From the NCBI RefSeq assembly GCF_000332075.2, contig NZ_ALVU02000001.1, positions 620,001 to 684,000 of the forward strand: a DNA stretch of 64,000 nt, read 5' to 3'. The translations under genes and the position numbers were made by a program. This document shows positions 18,036 to 26,753 of this stretch, in pieces (the first letter of the stretch is position 1; every line of letters starts with the position of its first letter). Origin of the DNA: Synechocystis sp. PCC 7509 (lineage in GTDB: Bacteria > Cyanobacteriota > Cyanobacteriia > Cyanobacteriales > Chroococcidiopsidaceae). The notes under the pieces are model-generated. The model searched no databases and was not told the DNA's origin. It saw nothing but the letters and a program-made list of their open reading frames with translations.

Positions 18036-18980
18036 ATGGCATTAGTAAAAATTTCAGATTACGATCCAGACTATCGCGATAGCCTTGGTGGTTCTGATCT
18101 TAAAGGTATGGGAGTTTATACTCAAGCAGATGAAAAAATTGGCACTATCCATGATGTTTTAGTAGACGAAGACGGACAGTTTCGTTATTTAGTAATAGAT
18201 TTAGGTTTTTGGATTTTTGGTAAGCAAGTTTTGTTACCAGTGGGACGTTCTCAAATCGATCAAGATAGCGATCGCGTATATGCAGTGGGTATGACTAGAG
18301 AGCAAGCGGAAAACCTACCAGAATTTAGCGATCGTCTAGCTTTGGATCACGACTACGAGGAAAGCGTTAGAAACGTATACCGCACACCTGCCGTCGGAGC
18401 GTCTACAAGTGCAGTAACAGACACGGCTGCACCACTAGATGCTGCTATGCCTTTAGAAGCCTCTGCACCTCTGGATATGCCCTCTACGGCTGCTATGACC
18501 GGAGCTAGTGCCACTCCCGCTTATACTCGCGACACTTACAACTATCAAAACGAGCCAGAATTGTTTGATGTCAATCAAACTAATAACCAAACCCTCAAAC
18601 TGTATCAAGAACGCCTAATTGCTAACAAAAAGCGTGTGAAAACAGGAGATGTTACTGTAGGCAAGCACATTGAAACTGAGATAGCCCAAGTATCTGTACC
18701 AATTGAGAAAGAGCGCGTTGTCATTGAGCGCATTACTCCAACCAATGCGGGAGTAGCTGTCAGCCCAGGCGAAGCAACCTTCCGCGAAGGAGAAGTTGCT
18801 CATGTTGAAATCTATGAAGAAACTGCCGACATTCACAAAGAAGCCTTTGTAAGAGAAGAAATTAAGGTAAGAAAAGAAGTAGAGAGCGAAACCGTTGAAG
18901 CCAAAGAGACATTGCGCCGTGAAGAATTAGATATTAATACTGGTGGAATCCCGGTTGATGAACGCCGCGATCGCATCTAA
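18036..18980 (+). CDS. PRC-barrel and DUF2382 protein 3
   Basis: 314 residues. PRC barrel at about 15-95 (KIGTIHDVLVDEDGQFRYLVIDLGFWIFGKQVLLPVGRSQID), an Ala/Pro/Met-rich linker of about 50 residues (TAAPLDAAMPLEASAPLDMPSTAAM) that the other paralogues lack, then DUF2382 (about 175-300: LKLYQERLIANKKRVKTGDV, GKHIETEIAQVSVPIEKERV, EEIKVRKEVESETVEAKETLRREEL). The low-complexity linker may be a flexible tether. Preceded by 284 bp without a gene apart from the hairpin at 17771-17809. Confidence 0.88.
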   Translation: MALVKISDYDPDYRDSLGGSDLKGMGVYTQADEKIGTIHDVLVDEDGQFRYLVIDLGFWIFGKQVLLPVGRSQIDQDSDRVYAVGMTREQAENLPEFSDRLALDHDYEESVRNVYRTPAVGASTSAVTDTAAPLDAAMPLEASAPLDMPSTAAMTGASATPAYTRDTYNYQNEPELFDVNQTNNQTLKLYQERLIANKKRVKTGDVTVGKHIETEIAQVSVPIEKERVVIERITPTNAGVAVSPGEATFREGEVAHVEIYEETADIHKEAFVREEIKVRKEVESETVEAKETLRREELDINTGGIPVDERRDRI

Positions 18981-19044
18981 GCTAGATTAGCAACTTTCAA
19001 TAGTCGAGTATAAGCTGTGGTCAAATAGCTTTCTAGCTAGACTC

Positions 19045-19079
19045 GTGCAGGCAGGGCATAAGATATGCCCTGCCTGCAC
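19045..19079 (+). terminator. strong hairpin after DUF2382 gene 3
   Basis: GTGCAGGCAGGGCATA, loop AGA, TATGCCCTGCCTGCAC: a perfect 16-bp GC-rich stem followed by TTTTG. A clear rho-independent terminator candidate. Confidence 0.8.
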
Positions 19080-19196
19080 TTTTGCAGGTAGAATACACTC
19101 ATAATAATTGTCAATTTGCTTTCTCTGAAGTTATCATTTGTTCTTATTGAACCGTTTGAAAAAATAAACACAAAAAATCATTAGGTAGTATTAATT

Positions 19197-21269
19197 ATGA
19201 ATAGTTCAGATCGTGATTTTTCTAATTACCAAGATAATAATCAACCAAATACTGAGTCTTCTAATACACAGGACGACTCTAAGGATCAAGAGGATAAAAG
19301 TATTGATTCTTTATTTGAATTGACAAATTTTGCTAACCAATCATCTGATGATGATTTAATGAGCTTATTTGAAAATTCTGGGATGCCAGAAACAGATAAT
19401 CCAGAGATGATGTCAACGGCAGAACATACTGATTTATTCAATACCCCTGAAATGCCAGGAGAAACAAGCGAACTAGACTTGTTTAATACTCTCGAAACGA
19501 TGTCAATGGGAGAAAATACTGACTTGTTTAATACTCCTGAAATGCCAGGAGAAACAAGCAACATGGACTTGTTTAACACTCCCGAAATGATGTCAATGGA
19601 AGAAGAAACAAGCGATATGGACTTGTTTAATACTCCTGAAATGATGTCAATGGGAGAAAATACTGACTTGTTTAATACTCCTGAAATGATGTCAATGGGA
19701 GAAAATACTGACTTGTTTAATACTCCTGAAATGCTAGGAGAAACAAGCGACATGGACTTGTTTAACACTCCCGAAATGTCAGGAGAAACAAGCGATATGG
19801 ATCTATTGGCGACTCCCGAAATGATGTCAATGGCAGAAAACACTGACTTGTTCAATACTCCTGAAATGATGTCAATGGGAGAAGACACAAGCGACATGGA
19901 CTTGTTTAATACTCCTGAAATGATGTCAATGCCAGGAGAAACAAGCGACACTGAATTGTTCAATACTCCTGAAATGATGTCAATGGGAGAAGAGACAAGC
20001 GATATGGATCTATTGGCGACTCCTGAAATGATGTCCATGGGAGAAAATACTGAATTGTTTAATACTCCTGAAATGATGTCCATGGGAGAAGACACAAGTG
20101 ACATGGATCTATTGGCGACTCCTGAAATGATGTCCATGGGAGAAGACACAAGCGAAATAGATTTGTTCAATACTCCTGAAATGATGTCCATGGGAGAAGA
20201 CACAGACTTGCTTGTGACTCCTGAAATGATGTCCATGGGAGAAGACACAAGTGACATGGATCTATTGGCGACTCCTGAAATGATGTTGATGGGAGAAGAC
20301 ACAGACTTGCTTGTGACTCCTGAAATGATGTCCATGGGAGAAGACACAAGCGAAATAGATTTGTTCAATACTCCTGAAATGATGTCCATGGGAGAAGACA
20401 CAGACTTGCTTGCGACTCCTGAAATGATGTCCATGGGAGAAGACACAAGTGACATGGATCTATTGGCGACTCCTGAAATGATGTTGATGGGAGAAGATAC
20501 AGACTTGCTTGTGACTCCTGAAATGATGTCCATGGGAGAAGACACAAGCGAAATAGATTTGTTCAATACTCCTGAAATGATGTCCATGGGAGAAGACACA
20601 GACTTGCTTGTGACTCCTGAAATGATGTCCATGGGAGAAGACACAAGCGAAATAGATTTGGTTGCTTATCACAACAACTTAGCAACAGAAACCAACGATA
20701 TAAGCCAACTTACAGAAGTGATGGCAAATGATGTTGAGGACGAACAAGATTTAAGTCAACAGTCAGAAACAACCGAAGAAACAAATGATATGAATTTGGG
20801 TTTAGGTTTAGGAATAGCAGCAATAGCCACAGGTGCAAGTATTCCTTTACTAGAGGAAAGGTTGATAGTAGATGTTAATAAGCAAAAAATTGGCGAAGTA
20901 GTTGTTAGAAAAGAAATTGAAACTGAAATGATCCAAGTTCCAATTAGACGAGAAAAATTGATTATAGAACAAGTAGGTGAAGAAACTATCCAACTTGCAG
21001 AGATCGATTTAGGACAAAGTGAAATTCAAGGAGTTGATTTAGCCACAAATACAAGTCAAGTTTCAACCGTAACTAAAACTAATGAACTGATCGTATCCGG
21101 CGAATTTACCTCTGCTAAAATAGCAAGCTTGCTCCTAAATGCGATCGCATTAGAACGCCGTCAAGGATGCAAAAAAATCAGCATCCAAATCGTTGTAGAT
21201 GATGCCGAACGCCAGCAAACCTATCAAGAGTGGGTAAACCGTTGCTCCATTAAGCCATCACAAAACTAA
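19197..21269 (+). CDS. Met/acid-rich tandem-repeat protein with C-terminal DUF2382 domain
   Basis: 690 residues. Residues 1-65 are polar and disordered-looking. Residues ~68-487 are about two dozen tandem units of 14-17 residues with consensus LFNTPEMMSMGEDTSDMD; the positions FNT/LAT/LVT and the SDM or SEI insert vary. After an acidic linker comes a short hydrophobic Gly/Ala stretch (LGLGLGIAAIATGASI, about 540-555) and then a DUF2382-like domain (PLLEERLIVDVNKQKIGEV, RKEIETEMIQVPIRREKL, about 556-600). The last 60 residues (GEFTSAKIASLLLNAIALERRQGCKKISIQIVVDD) resemble no domain I can name. No PRC barrel is present, unlike the three upstream paralogues. The repeats are strongly acidic and rich in Met, and may form an extended or disordered scaffold. 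Function unknown. Confidence 0.85.
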   Translation: MNSSDRDFSNYQDNNQPNTESSNTQDDSKDQEDKSIDSLFELTNFANQSSDDDLMSLFENSGMPETDNPEMMSTAEHTDLFNTPEMPGETSELDLFNTLETMSMGENTDLFNTPEMPGETSNMDLFNTPEMMSMEEETSDMDLFNTPEMMSMGENTDLFNTPEMMSMGENTDLFNTPEMLGETSDMDLFNTPEMSGETSDMDLLATPEMMSMAENTDLFNTPEMMSMGEDTSDMDLFNTPEMMSMPGETSDTELFNTPEMMSMGEETSDMDLLATPEMMSMGENTELFNTPEMMSMGEDTSDMDLLATPEMMSMGEDTSEIDLFNTPEMMSMGEDTDLLVTPEMMSMGEDTSDMDLLATPEMMLMGEDTDLLVTPEMMSMGEDTSEIDLFNTPEMMSMGEDTDLLATPEMMSMGEDTSDMDLLATPEMMLMGEDTDLLVTPEMMSMGEDTSEIDLFNTPEMMSMGEDTDLLVTPEMMSMGEDTSEIDLVAYHNNLATETNDISQLTEVMANDVEDEQDLSQQSETTEETNDMNLGLGLGIAAIATGASIPLLEERLIVDVNKQKIGEVVVRKEIETEMIQVPIRREKLIIEQVGEETIQLAEIDLGQSEIQGVDLATNTSQVSTVTKTNELIVSGEFTSAKIASLLLNAIALERRQGCKKISIQIVVDDAERQQTYQEWVNRCSIKPSQN
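19400..20660 (+). repeat. coding tandem repeats with 198-bp higher-order period
   Basis: In-frame tandem repeats of 42 or 51 bp built around CCTGAAATGATGTCCATGGG. In the last third the units are arranged in a 198-bp super-repeat: the block starting GACATGGATCTATTGGCGAC recurs at 20253 and 20451 with almost no change. Such near identity indicates recent expansion by slippage or unequal recombination. Confidence 0.9.
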
Positions 21270-21294
21270 AAATCTTCCTGACAATCGCATCAAA

Positions 21295-21332
21295 AAAGCA
21301 GGGTAATTCTAGTTTTAGAATTACCCTGCTTT
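21295..21332. terminator. bidirectional terminator between the repeat gene and ftsH
   Basis: AAAGCAGGGTAATTCTA, loop GTTT, TAGAATTACCCTGCTTT: a perfect 17-bp stem in the gap between convergent genes. A-runs on the left arm and T-runs on the right suit termination in both directions. Confidence 0.85.
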
Positions 21333-21345
21333 GTATATCAGTTGC

Positions 21346-23184
21346 TTATGCTAACGATGCAGTTTTTACATCGCTATTGGCTAACAACTCTTGTAACTCA
21401 TCCGCGTCTACAGTCTCTTTTTCAATTAGCATATTTGCTAAAGTATCGAGAATGTGACGATTGCTAACTAGCACTTCTTTTGCTCTACGGTAAGCTACAT
21501 CTACAAGCTTGCGTACCTCGTCATCAATAGCGGCGGCGGTTTCTTCAGAGAAATCGCGCTCGGCGACAATATCCCGACCGAGGAACATATTACCTTGCTG
21601 ACGACCTAAAGCAACTTGCCCTAGGCGATCGCTCATGCCAAATCGAGTTACCATTTGACGCGCTACTCTTGCTACTTGTTGCAAGTCATTAGATGCGCCT
21701 GTGGTCACTTCTTCCTCACCAAAGATCAATTCTTCAGTAATGCGACCACCCAAAGCTACAGCCATTTGATTCTCTAAGTAAGAGCGGCTGTATAGTCCGG
21801 TATCCATGCGGTCTTCACTAGGAGTAAACCAAGTTAAACCACCTGCACGACCACGAGGAATAATGCTAATTTTCTGTACGGGATCGTAGTCTGGCATTAA
21901 TGCACCAACTAAAGCATGACCTGCTTCGTGGTACGCTACCAAAGTTTTGCGCTTTTCGCTCATTACCCGGTCTTTTTTCTCTGGGCCAGCTAGTACGCGA
22001 TCGATCGCATCATTAACTTCATCCATCGAGATTTCGGTCAAACTGCGCCGTGCTGCCAAAATTGCCGCTTCATTGAGCAAGTTAGCCAAATCAGCACCTG
22101 TAAACCCAGGAGTACGCCGAGCAATTCTGTCTAGGTCAACATCTTTAGCTAAAGTTTTGCCGCGAGAGTGAACTTTGAGAATTTCCGCGCGTCCTGCGTA
22201 ATCGGGACGATCTACCACCACTTGGCGATCGAAACGACCTGGACGTAGTAAAGCTGAATCTAGAACATCGGGGCGGTTGGTTGCTGCAATTAGAATAATT
22301 CCCGTATTACCTTCAAAACCATCCATTTCTGTAAGCAACTGGTTTAAGGTTTGCTCTCTTTCATCATTACCGCCGCCTAAACCTGCACCCCGTTGGCGAC
22401 CTACAGCGTCGATTTCATCAATAAATACGATACAAGGAGCGTTAGCTTTGGCTTGCTCGAACAGGTCGCGGACGCGGGACGCACCCACACCGACGAACAT
22501 TTCCACAAATTCCGAACCAGAGATAGAAAAGAAAGGAACCCCGGCTTCTCCAGCTACCGCACGTGCTAAAAGGGTTTTACCAGTTCCGGGAGGCCCAACT
22601 AGCAGTACGCCTTTAGGAATTTTTGCCCCTACCGCCGTGAAACGGTCAGCATTTTTGAGAAAGTCTACAACTTCGTTTAACTCAAGTTTTGCTTGGTCGA
22701 TTCCCGCCACATCACCAAAAGTTATTTGGGTTTGCGGTTCCATTTGAACTCTAGCTTTTGACTTGCCAAAATTCATTGCTTGACTTCCGGGCCCACTTTG
22801 AGCGCGTCGGAGCAAGAAAAATAAGCCAACCAATAGCAGCACTGGCACAAATATACTGCTGAGGACTCTAAACAAAGTGCTATCGTCAGCTTGGGGTGAA
22901 ACTACTATATCAACGTTATTTTTACTCAATATATCGATTAAGTCAGGATCGTTGAGTAAGTTTACTATTTTCTTTTCGCCATCTTGAGGTGTTACTTGCG
23001 CTCTAGTGCGATCAGCACTAAGACTTACTCGCTCAACTTTGCCTTGTTGAACTTCTTGAATAAATTGGCTATAGCGCCATGTCTCTCGGCTTTGAGGTTG
23101 TTTTTCAAAAAATGCTGTTCCCAATGCTAAAACTACAATGCCTAGCAGAACGTACAGCCCCGCGTTTCTCCAGCGTTTATTCAC
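21346..23184 (-). CDS. ftsH: ATP-dependent zinc metalloprotease FtsH
   Basis: A membrane-anchored AAA+ protease (612 residues) that removes damaged membrane proteins, in cyanobacteria including photosystem II D1. It has two N-terminal membrane helices (about 8-24 and 108-126) flanking a lumenal or periplasmic domain, Walker A GPPGTGKT (197-204), Walker B FIDEID (254-259), the second region of homology with [20 protein letters not shown], and the zinc site HEAGH (419-423). The start is GTG with AGGAGG ten bases upstream. The N-terminus [11 protein letters not shown] resembles the FtsH3 (Slr1604) type. Confidence 0.96.
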   Translation of the reverse strand: MNKRWRNAGLYVLLGIVVLALGTAFFEKQPQSRETWRYSQFIQEVQQGKVERVSLSADRTRAQVTPQDGEKKIVNLLNDPDLIDILSKNNVDIVVSPQADDSTLFRVLSSIFVPVLLLVGLFFLLRRAQSGPGSQAMNFGKSKARVQMEPQTQITFGDVAGIDQAKLELNEVVDFLKNADRFTAVGAKIPKGVLLVGPPGTGKTLLARAVAGEAGVPFFSISGSEFVEMFVGVGASRVRDLFEQAKANAPCIVFIDEIDAVGRQRGAGLGGGNDEREQTLNQLLTEMDGFEGNTGIILIAATNRPDVLDSALLRPGRFDRQVVVDRPDYAGRAEILKVHSRGKTLAKDVDLDRIARRTPGFTGADLANLLNEAAILAARRSLTEISMDEVNDAIDRVLAGPEKKDRVMSEKRKTLVAYHEAGHALVGALMPDYDPVQKISIIPRGRAGGLTWFTPSEDRMDTGLYSRSYLENQMAVALGGRITEELIFGEEEVTTGASNDLQQVARVARQMVTRFGMSDRLGQVALGRQQGNMFLGRDIVAERDFSEETAAAIDDEVRKLVDVAYRRAKEVLVSNRHILDTLANMLIEKETVDADELQELLANSDVKTASLA

Positions 23185-23314
23185 CGAGGTCTTTCCTCCT
23201 AACCTTAGTTAACTTATGAAGGTCTTTATAAGTTAAATGTTAACTATTCTTAATCTACCTTAGAATCACAGGAGTTGCCCATGTTAGGGATCGGGCTTTG
23301 GCAATAGAGCTTTT

Positions 23315-24100
23315 TTACTCGATAAACAAGTCTTGAAGGAGCTTCAAAGCTGGATGTTGAACTTCGTAGTGCTTTTGAGTTGATAGTGATGCGATCGCCC
23401 TAATCGGCATAATCTCCACCACACTATTACTATAACAAATCGTTTCAAAGCCTTGCACCAACTCCTGTTGCCAAGGTTTTTGTTTTACTTCTAAGTTTTG
23501 CTCTTGCAACCAGTTAATTAATTGACTTCGCACTATTCCCGGCAAAATTCCCGCTTTTAAGGGTGGTGTCCACCAACAATTATCTTTCCAGCCCCACAGG
23601 TTTCCGGTGCTAGTCTCCAACCATTCCCCGCTACTAGATACCAAAATCGCCTCTTGCGCCGAGTTTTTTCTAGCTAAGTTCTGCGCCAACCATGCACTTA
23701 GATAATTTCCGGTTTTATGAGCAGCAAGGCTTCGGACTAATTCTATAGTATAAGCCGCTCTACCATATTTTTGTTCTTTTGTCAAATCTGCGGGTAATTC
23801 TCTCCCAATAATCCATTCGCGCCCATCGGGAAATAAAGTAAGGCGGAGAATAGGGAAGTATTGCAGCATTGCTTTTGCTCCTTGTTTTACTTGCGTCCAA
23901 TGGGGTTGTTGCCAATCAAAAGCTTGTAAACTTGCCGATAAGCGATCGCAATGTGCCGCCCAGTTAGTCAACCTTGAGTCTAGGGAGTGCTGATATACGC
24001 GCATAGTTGTAAATACCGTTGCGCCATATAGTAGCCCCGGATCGTCAATTGCCAATTCCAGCGTATTCCCTGCAACTAAGCCACCGTTATACCAAAACAT
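23315..24100 (-). CDS. class IV aminotransferase, aminodeoxychorismate lyase-like
   Basis: A 261-residue PLP enzyme of fold type IV (BCAT/DAAT/PabC). It has the N-terminal MFWYNGGLVAGNTLELAIDDPGLLYGATVFTTMRV and the cofactor-site stretch SGEWLETSTGNLWGW; the lysine in LAAHKTGNYLSA is the candidate Schiff-base residue. In cyanobacteria proteins of this length are usually PabC (4-amino-4-deoxychorismate lyase, folate synthesis), but the three activities cannot be separated by eye. No pabA or pabB is adjacent. Confidence 0.8.
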   Translation of the reverse strand: MFWYNGGLVAGNTLELAIDDPGLLYGATVFTTMRVYQHSLDSRLTNWAAHCDRLSASLQAFDWQQPHWTQVKQGAKAMLQYFPILRLTLFPDGREWIIGRELPADLTKEQKYGRAAYTIELVRSLAAHKTGNYLSAWLAQNLARKNSAQEAILVSSSGEWLETSTGNLWGWKDNCWWTPPLKAGILPGIVRSQLINWLQEQNLEVKQKPWQQELVQGFETICYSNSVVEIMPIRAIASLSTQKHYEVQHPALKLLQDLFIE

Positions 24101-24155
24101 ATTAAAGTCCGCAAAACCCAGAAAGAGCTACTTCCCAAGAACTTGCGAACCTACA

Positions 24156-24245
24156 GACAAGACCCTTTTGCAGGGGGTTTGGGGGACGAGTTGCCTCCCC
24201 CAATGGGGGGTTTGGGGGGCAGACCCCCCAATTCCTGGTTTTTCT
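24156..24245 (-). repeat. G/C-tract dispersed repeat, copy 2 (core inverted)
   Basis: Matches the repeat at 6598-6687 in inverted orientation: GACAAGACCCTTTTGCAGGG, TTTGGGGG, core ACGAGTTGCCT, CCCCCAATGGGGGG, TTTGGGGGGCAGACCCCCCA, then TTCCTGGTTTTTCT. The core between G5 and C5 reads in the same direction as in copy 1 although everything around it is reverse-complemented, so the hairpin loop has flipped. It lies between the aminotransferase and the ProA-like gene. Confidence 0.8.
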
Positions 24246-24299
24246 TAAAGTAAGCCTCAAACGCTTAACCTTGATATGCAAAAGAACTATAAAAATACT

Positions 24300-25568
24300 T
24301 TAAAGCCTGCCATTACCTTGAACAATATGTTTAAGCGTGGTTAGAGTTTCCAAACTAATTAAACCGCGCCTTTGTCCTTTTTGATTAGACATCCCCAAAA
24401 ACACCGAATCGCCGTGGGATGGATTGCGGGAAAAGCGAGGCGAAGCATTGATATAAGTAGAAGCGCTACTTACACCCAAGGCAAAATAACGGCTTTCTTG
24501 GTAAGACTCAGTAACAATACAATCAGCATGACCGCTACTATGCAAATTAATCAGCGCGATCGCTTCCTCCAAATCATTGACGACTTTAAAAGCCACAATT
24601 TTTTTTAAATAAGCGCGATCCCACTCCTCATCCTCCGCTAACTTTAAGTCAGCAAAAGCCTTACAAAGTTCCTCATCGCCTCTAATTTCAAAACCTTTTT
24701 CTTTTAAACTATTCCATAAAGTTACCAGCGACGACGGTTGGCTAGAGCGATGAATTAATACTTTTTCAATAGCATTTACAGGATCTGGCTGGCTTTGATG
24801 GCTATCTAAAATCATTGATTTCACCATTTCCAAACCCCCCGACACCGCCCAATACAAATAACAATTGCCCATCGCCGTTTTTAATACCGGGGCGGTAGAT
24901 TGGCGCATTACCTGCTGTACCATACTCGGACGACCGTAGGGAATGACTAAATTTATGTACCGATCTTGAACGATTAAATCTCTAACTACCGCACTCCCGC
25001 CTTCTGTACCTAGCAACTGTACGCTTCCACTAGGCAAATCTGTTTCATCTAAGGCAGATTTAAGCGCTTTGGCGATCGCTTCATTAGAATGACTAGCTTC
25101 GCTACTACCGCGCAAAATTAAACTATTACCCGTTTTAATACATAATCCCGCCGCGATCGCTCCCAATTCTGGAAATGCCTCATAAATTAGCGCAATTACT
25201 CCCAAAGGCATCAATTGGCAGTAAGTTTGCGAGTCTTGAAGTTGATATTCGGCGTTTCTAACTCGGCGTAAAGGATCAGGTAACTTCCCCAACCGCTCTA
25301 AAATTTCTATAGTTGCTTGTAAGCGTTCTGGGGTCAACTTCAGCCAATCTAAAATTAGCTCTGGGACTGCCATTTCCCGACTAGCTTCTAAGTCTAGGGT
25401 ATTGGCTTCTAAAATGTCATTGACGGAGTTTTTAAGAGCTTGCGCCATAGCGGAAACGGCGTTATTGCGATCGCCTCCCTTGGTAATGCTTAACTTCAAA
25501 GACGCTCGATAGGCGCGTTCTACTGTAACCATAGGTTCAATATTTGCAGCCACATTATCTGTCGTCAT
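24300..25568 (-). CDS. ProA-like aldehyde dehydrogenase, catalytic Cys not found
   Basis: 422 residues along the whole length of glutamate-5-semialdehyde dehydrogenase (gamma-glutamyl phosphate reductase, proline synthesis): PLGVIALIYEAFPELGAIAAGLCIKTGNSLILRG (121-154), VIPYGRPSMVQQVMRQSTAPVLKTAMGN and the C-terminal SSASTYINASPRFSRN. In ProA the catalytic cysteine is in a P-x-V-C-N-A motif; here the matching place reads PDPVNA (261-266), with Val264 where Cys is expected. Loop YWAVSGGLEM is also unusual. It could be a divergent paralogue that no longer reduces glutamyl phosphate. It begins three bases after the zinc-ribbon membrane gene ends, so the two are probably coupled. Confidence 0.8.
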   Translation of the reverse strand: MTTDNVAANIEPMVTVERAYRASLKLSITKGGDRNNAVSAMAQALKNSVNDILEANTLDLEASREMAVPELILDWLKLTPERLQATIEILERLGKLPDPLRRVRNAEYQLQDSQTYCQLMPLGVIALIYEAFPELGAIAAGLCIKTGNSLILRGSSEASHSNEAIAKALKSALDETDLPSGSVQLLGTEGGSAVVRDLIVQDRYINLVIPYGRPSMVQQVMRQSTAPVLKTAMGNCYLYWAVSGGLEMVKSMILDSHQSQPDPVNAIEKVLIHRSSQPSSLVTLWNSLKEKGFEIRGDEELCKAFADLKLAEDEEWDRAYLKKIVAFKVVNDLEEAIALINLHSSGHADCIVTESYQESRYFALGVSSASTYINASPRFSRNPSHGDSVFLGMSNQKGQRRGLISLETLTTLKHIVQGNGRL

Positions 25569-25571
25569 TTA

Positions 25572-25991
25572 TTAACGCCTGTAAGTCAGCCAATGTATAA
25601 ATGCTGGTATTATAGCCACAATTACGGCAATCATCGCCCAGATTAAGAAGTTTGCCCCACTTGGTACTTTTAATGCCGATGGCAACCAGACAAGTAGCAA
25701 TATGACGATTGCTCCTAGAGCTATAGGTAAATAACTTTGCTTTAAGTGCGATTGAGCCGTTATCCACCGATTTCCTACCCATCGCCAACTTGGTTTGTGG
25801 GGGTAGGTTGTTGCTAGTTGCTCTAAAGCATAGCCATTTTCTTCTACTACAAAGATTTTTTGACAGCGATCGCATCCCATCGCCTCAGTTAGCACAATTG
25901 GAATCAACCGCCCTTGACGGCGACACGGACAAGGATAGTCGGTATTGAGATCAATTTTTTGCGGCTTTTGAGATTGCACGAGAAGTCGCAC
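25572..25991 (-). CDS. zinc-ribbon membrane protein of unknown function
   Basis: 139 residues. The N-terminal part has two Cys pairs, PCPC (about 21-24) and CDRC (40-43), that look like a small zinc ribbon; two hydrophobic helices follow (about 86-105, LPIALGAIVILLLVWLPSAL, and 112-135, NFLIWAMIAVIVAIIPAFIHWL). The protein would sit in the membrane with the ribbon in the cytoplasm. I do not recognise a named family. It is directly upstream of the ProA-like gene on the same strand with a three-base gap. Confidence 0.7.
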   Translation of the reverse strand: MRLLVQSQKPQKIDLNTDYPCPCRRQGRLIPIVLTEAMGCDRCQKIFVVEENGYALEQLATTYPHKPSWRWVGNRWITAQSHLKQSYLPIALGAIVILLLVWLPSALKVPSGANFLIWAMIAVIVAIIPAFIHWLTYRR

Positions 25992-26045
25992 TGCCTAAAT
26001 TAATAGTTTTTCTTGAGTGTAGCTGAAATATATTTGTATATAAAC

Positions 26046-26753
26046 CTAATAAATCCAATTTTCATCGGCTAAGGGTTCGCGTTTGAGGAGATCGCGGTAT
26101 AGCTTCCACTGAGGGAGGTATTTATCCATATAAGCTTTAAAGCGATCATTGTGATAGCGTTCTAGTAAGTGTACCAATTCGTGAACTACAACGTACTCCA
26201 GACATTCGAGGGGTTTTTTCGCTAGTTCCAAGTTTAGCCAAATGCGGCGCTGAGTAATGTTACAGCTTCCCCACTTTGTTTTCATTTTTTTTATTCCCCA
26301 GTCCTCAATCTCCTTACCAATTATTACTTGCCAGCGATTTAGTAAGGTGGGAATTTGAGCTTGTAGCTGATGGCGATACCATTGATTTAGTACCAATTCT
26401 CGATTTTGGGTGGAAGTACCGGGATTAACAAAAAGTTGGAGAGTGTTGTTACTTGCGATCGCAATTTCATGAGTTCCCCGGCGTTCAATTACGTCAAGAC
26501 GGTAACGTTTACCAAACAAATAATGGCTTTCCCCTGTAACCATTTCCCGCGCTGATTGGCGAGGTTGAGCTTCAAACTTGGCTTGTTGTTTTTTAATCCA
26601 ACCTAAGCGAGAAATCACAGCTAGACGTATATTGTCATCAGATAGATGCTTTGGTACAGCTACCCGGACGCGACCATCGGGGGGATAGACGGATAGATGC
26701 AGGTTTTTAATAGATTTCCGTACTATTTGCACAGGTATACCGCTAACTAACAT
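26046..26753 (-). CDS. YgjP-like M48/SprT-type metallopeptidase
   Basis: 235 residues of the YgjP (DUF45) family. The zinc site is HELVH (191-195) with a third ligand His201 in ERYHNDRF. The conserved KMKTKWGSCNITQRRIWLNLEL lies just before it. These proteins are often found next to type I restriction genes; here the ATG is eight bases after the hsdR stop, so it would be translated from the same transcript. The cellular substrate is unknown; a role in controlling the restriction complex is inference from position. Confidence 0.85.
   Translation of the reverse strand: MLVSGIPVQIVRKSIKNLHLSVYPPDGRVRVAVPKHLSDDNIRLAVISRLGWIKKQQAKFEAQPRQSAREMVTGESHYLFGKRYRLDVIERRGTHEIAIASNNTLQLFVNPGTSTQNRELVLNQWYRHQLQAQIPTLLNRWQVIIGKEIEDWGIKKMKTKWGSCNITQRRIWLNLELAKKPLECLEYVVVHELVHLLERYHNDRFKAYMDKYLPQWKLYRDLLKREPLADENWIY

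Noticed and set aside
19286-20644. 452-codon open frame on the minus strand across the repeat gene
   Set aside because: It is the antisense of the tandem repeats. The repeat unit happens to have no stop on that frame, so the openness is copied with each unit. Protein would be a monotone ISGV repeat with no start signal.
19400-20660. Repeats considered as a CRISPR array
   Set aside because: Units are contiguous, in frame and without unique spacers, and no cas genes are present.
22277-22747. 156-codon plus-strand frame inside ftsH
   Set aside because: Lies antisense to the highly conserved AAA+ region; typical shadow frame of a strongly coding sequence.
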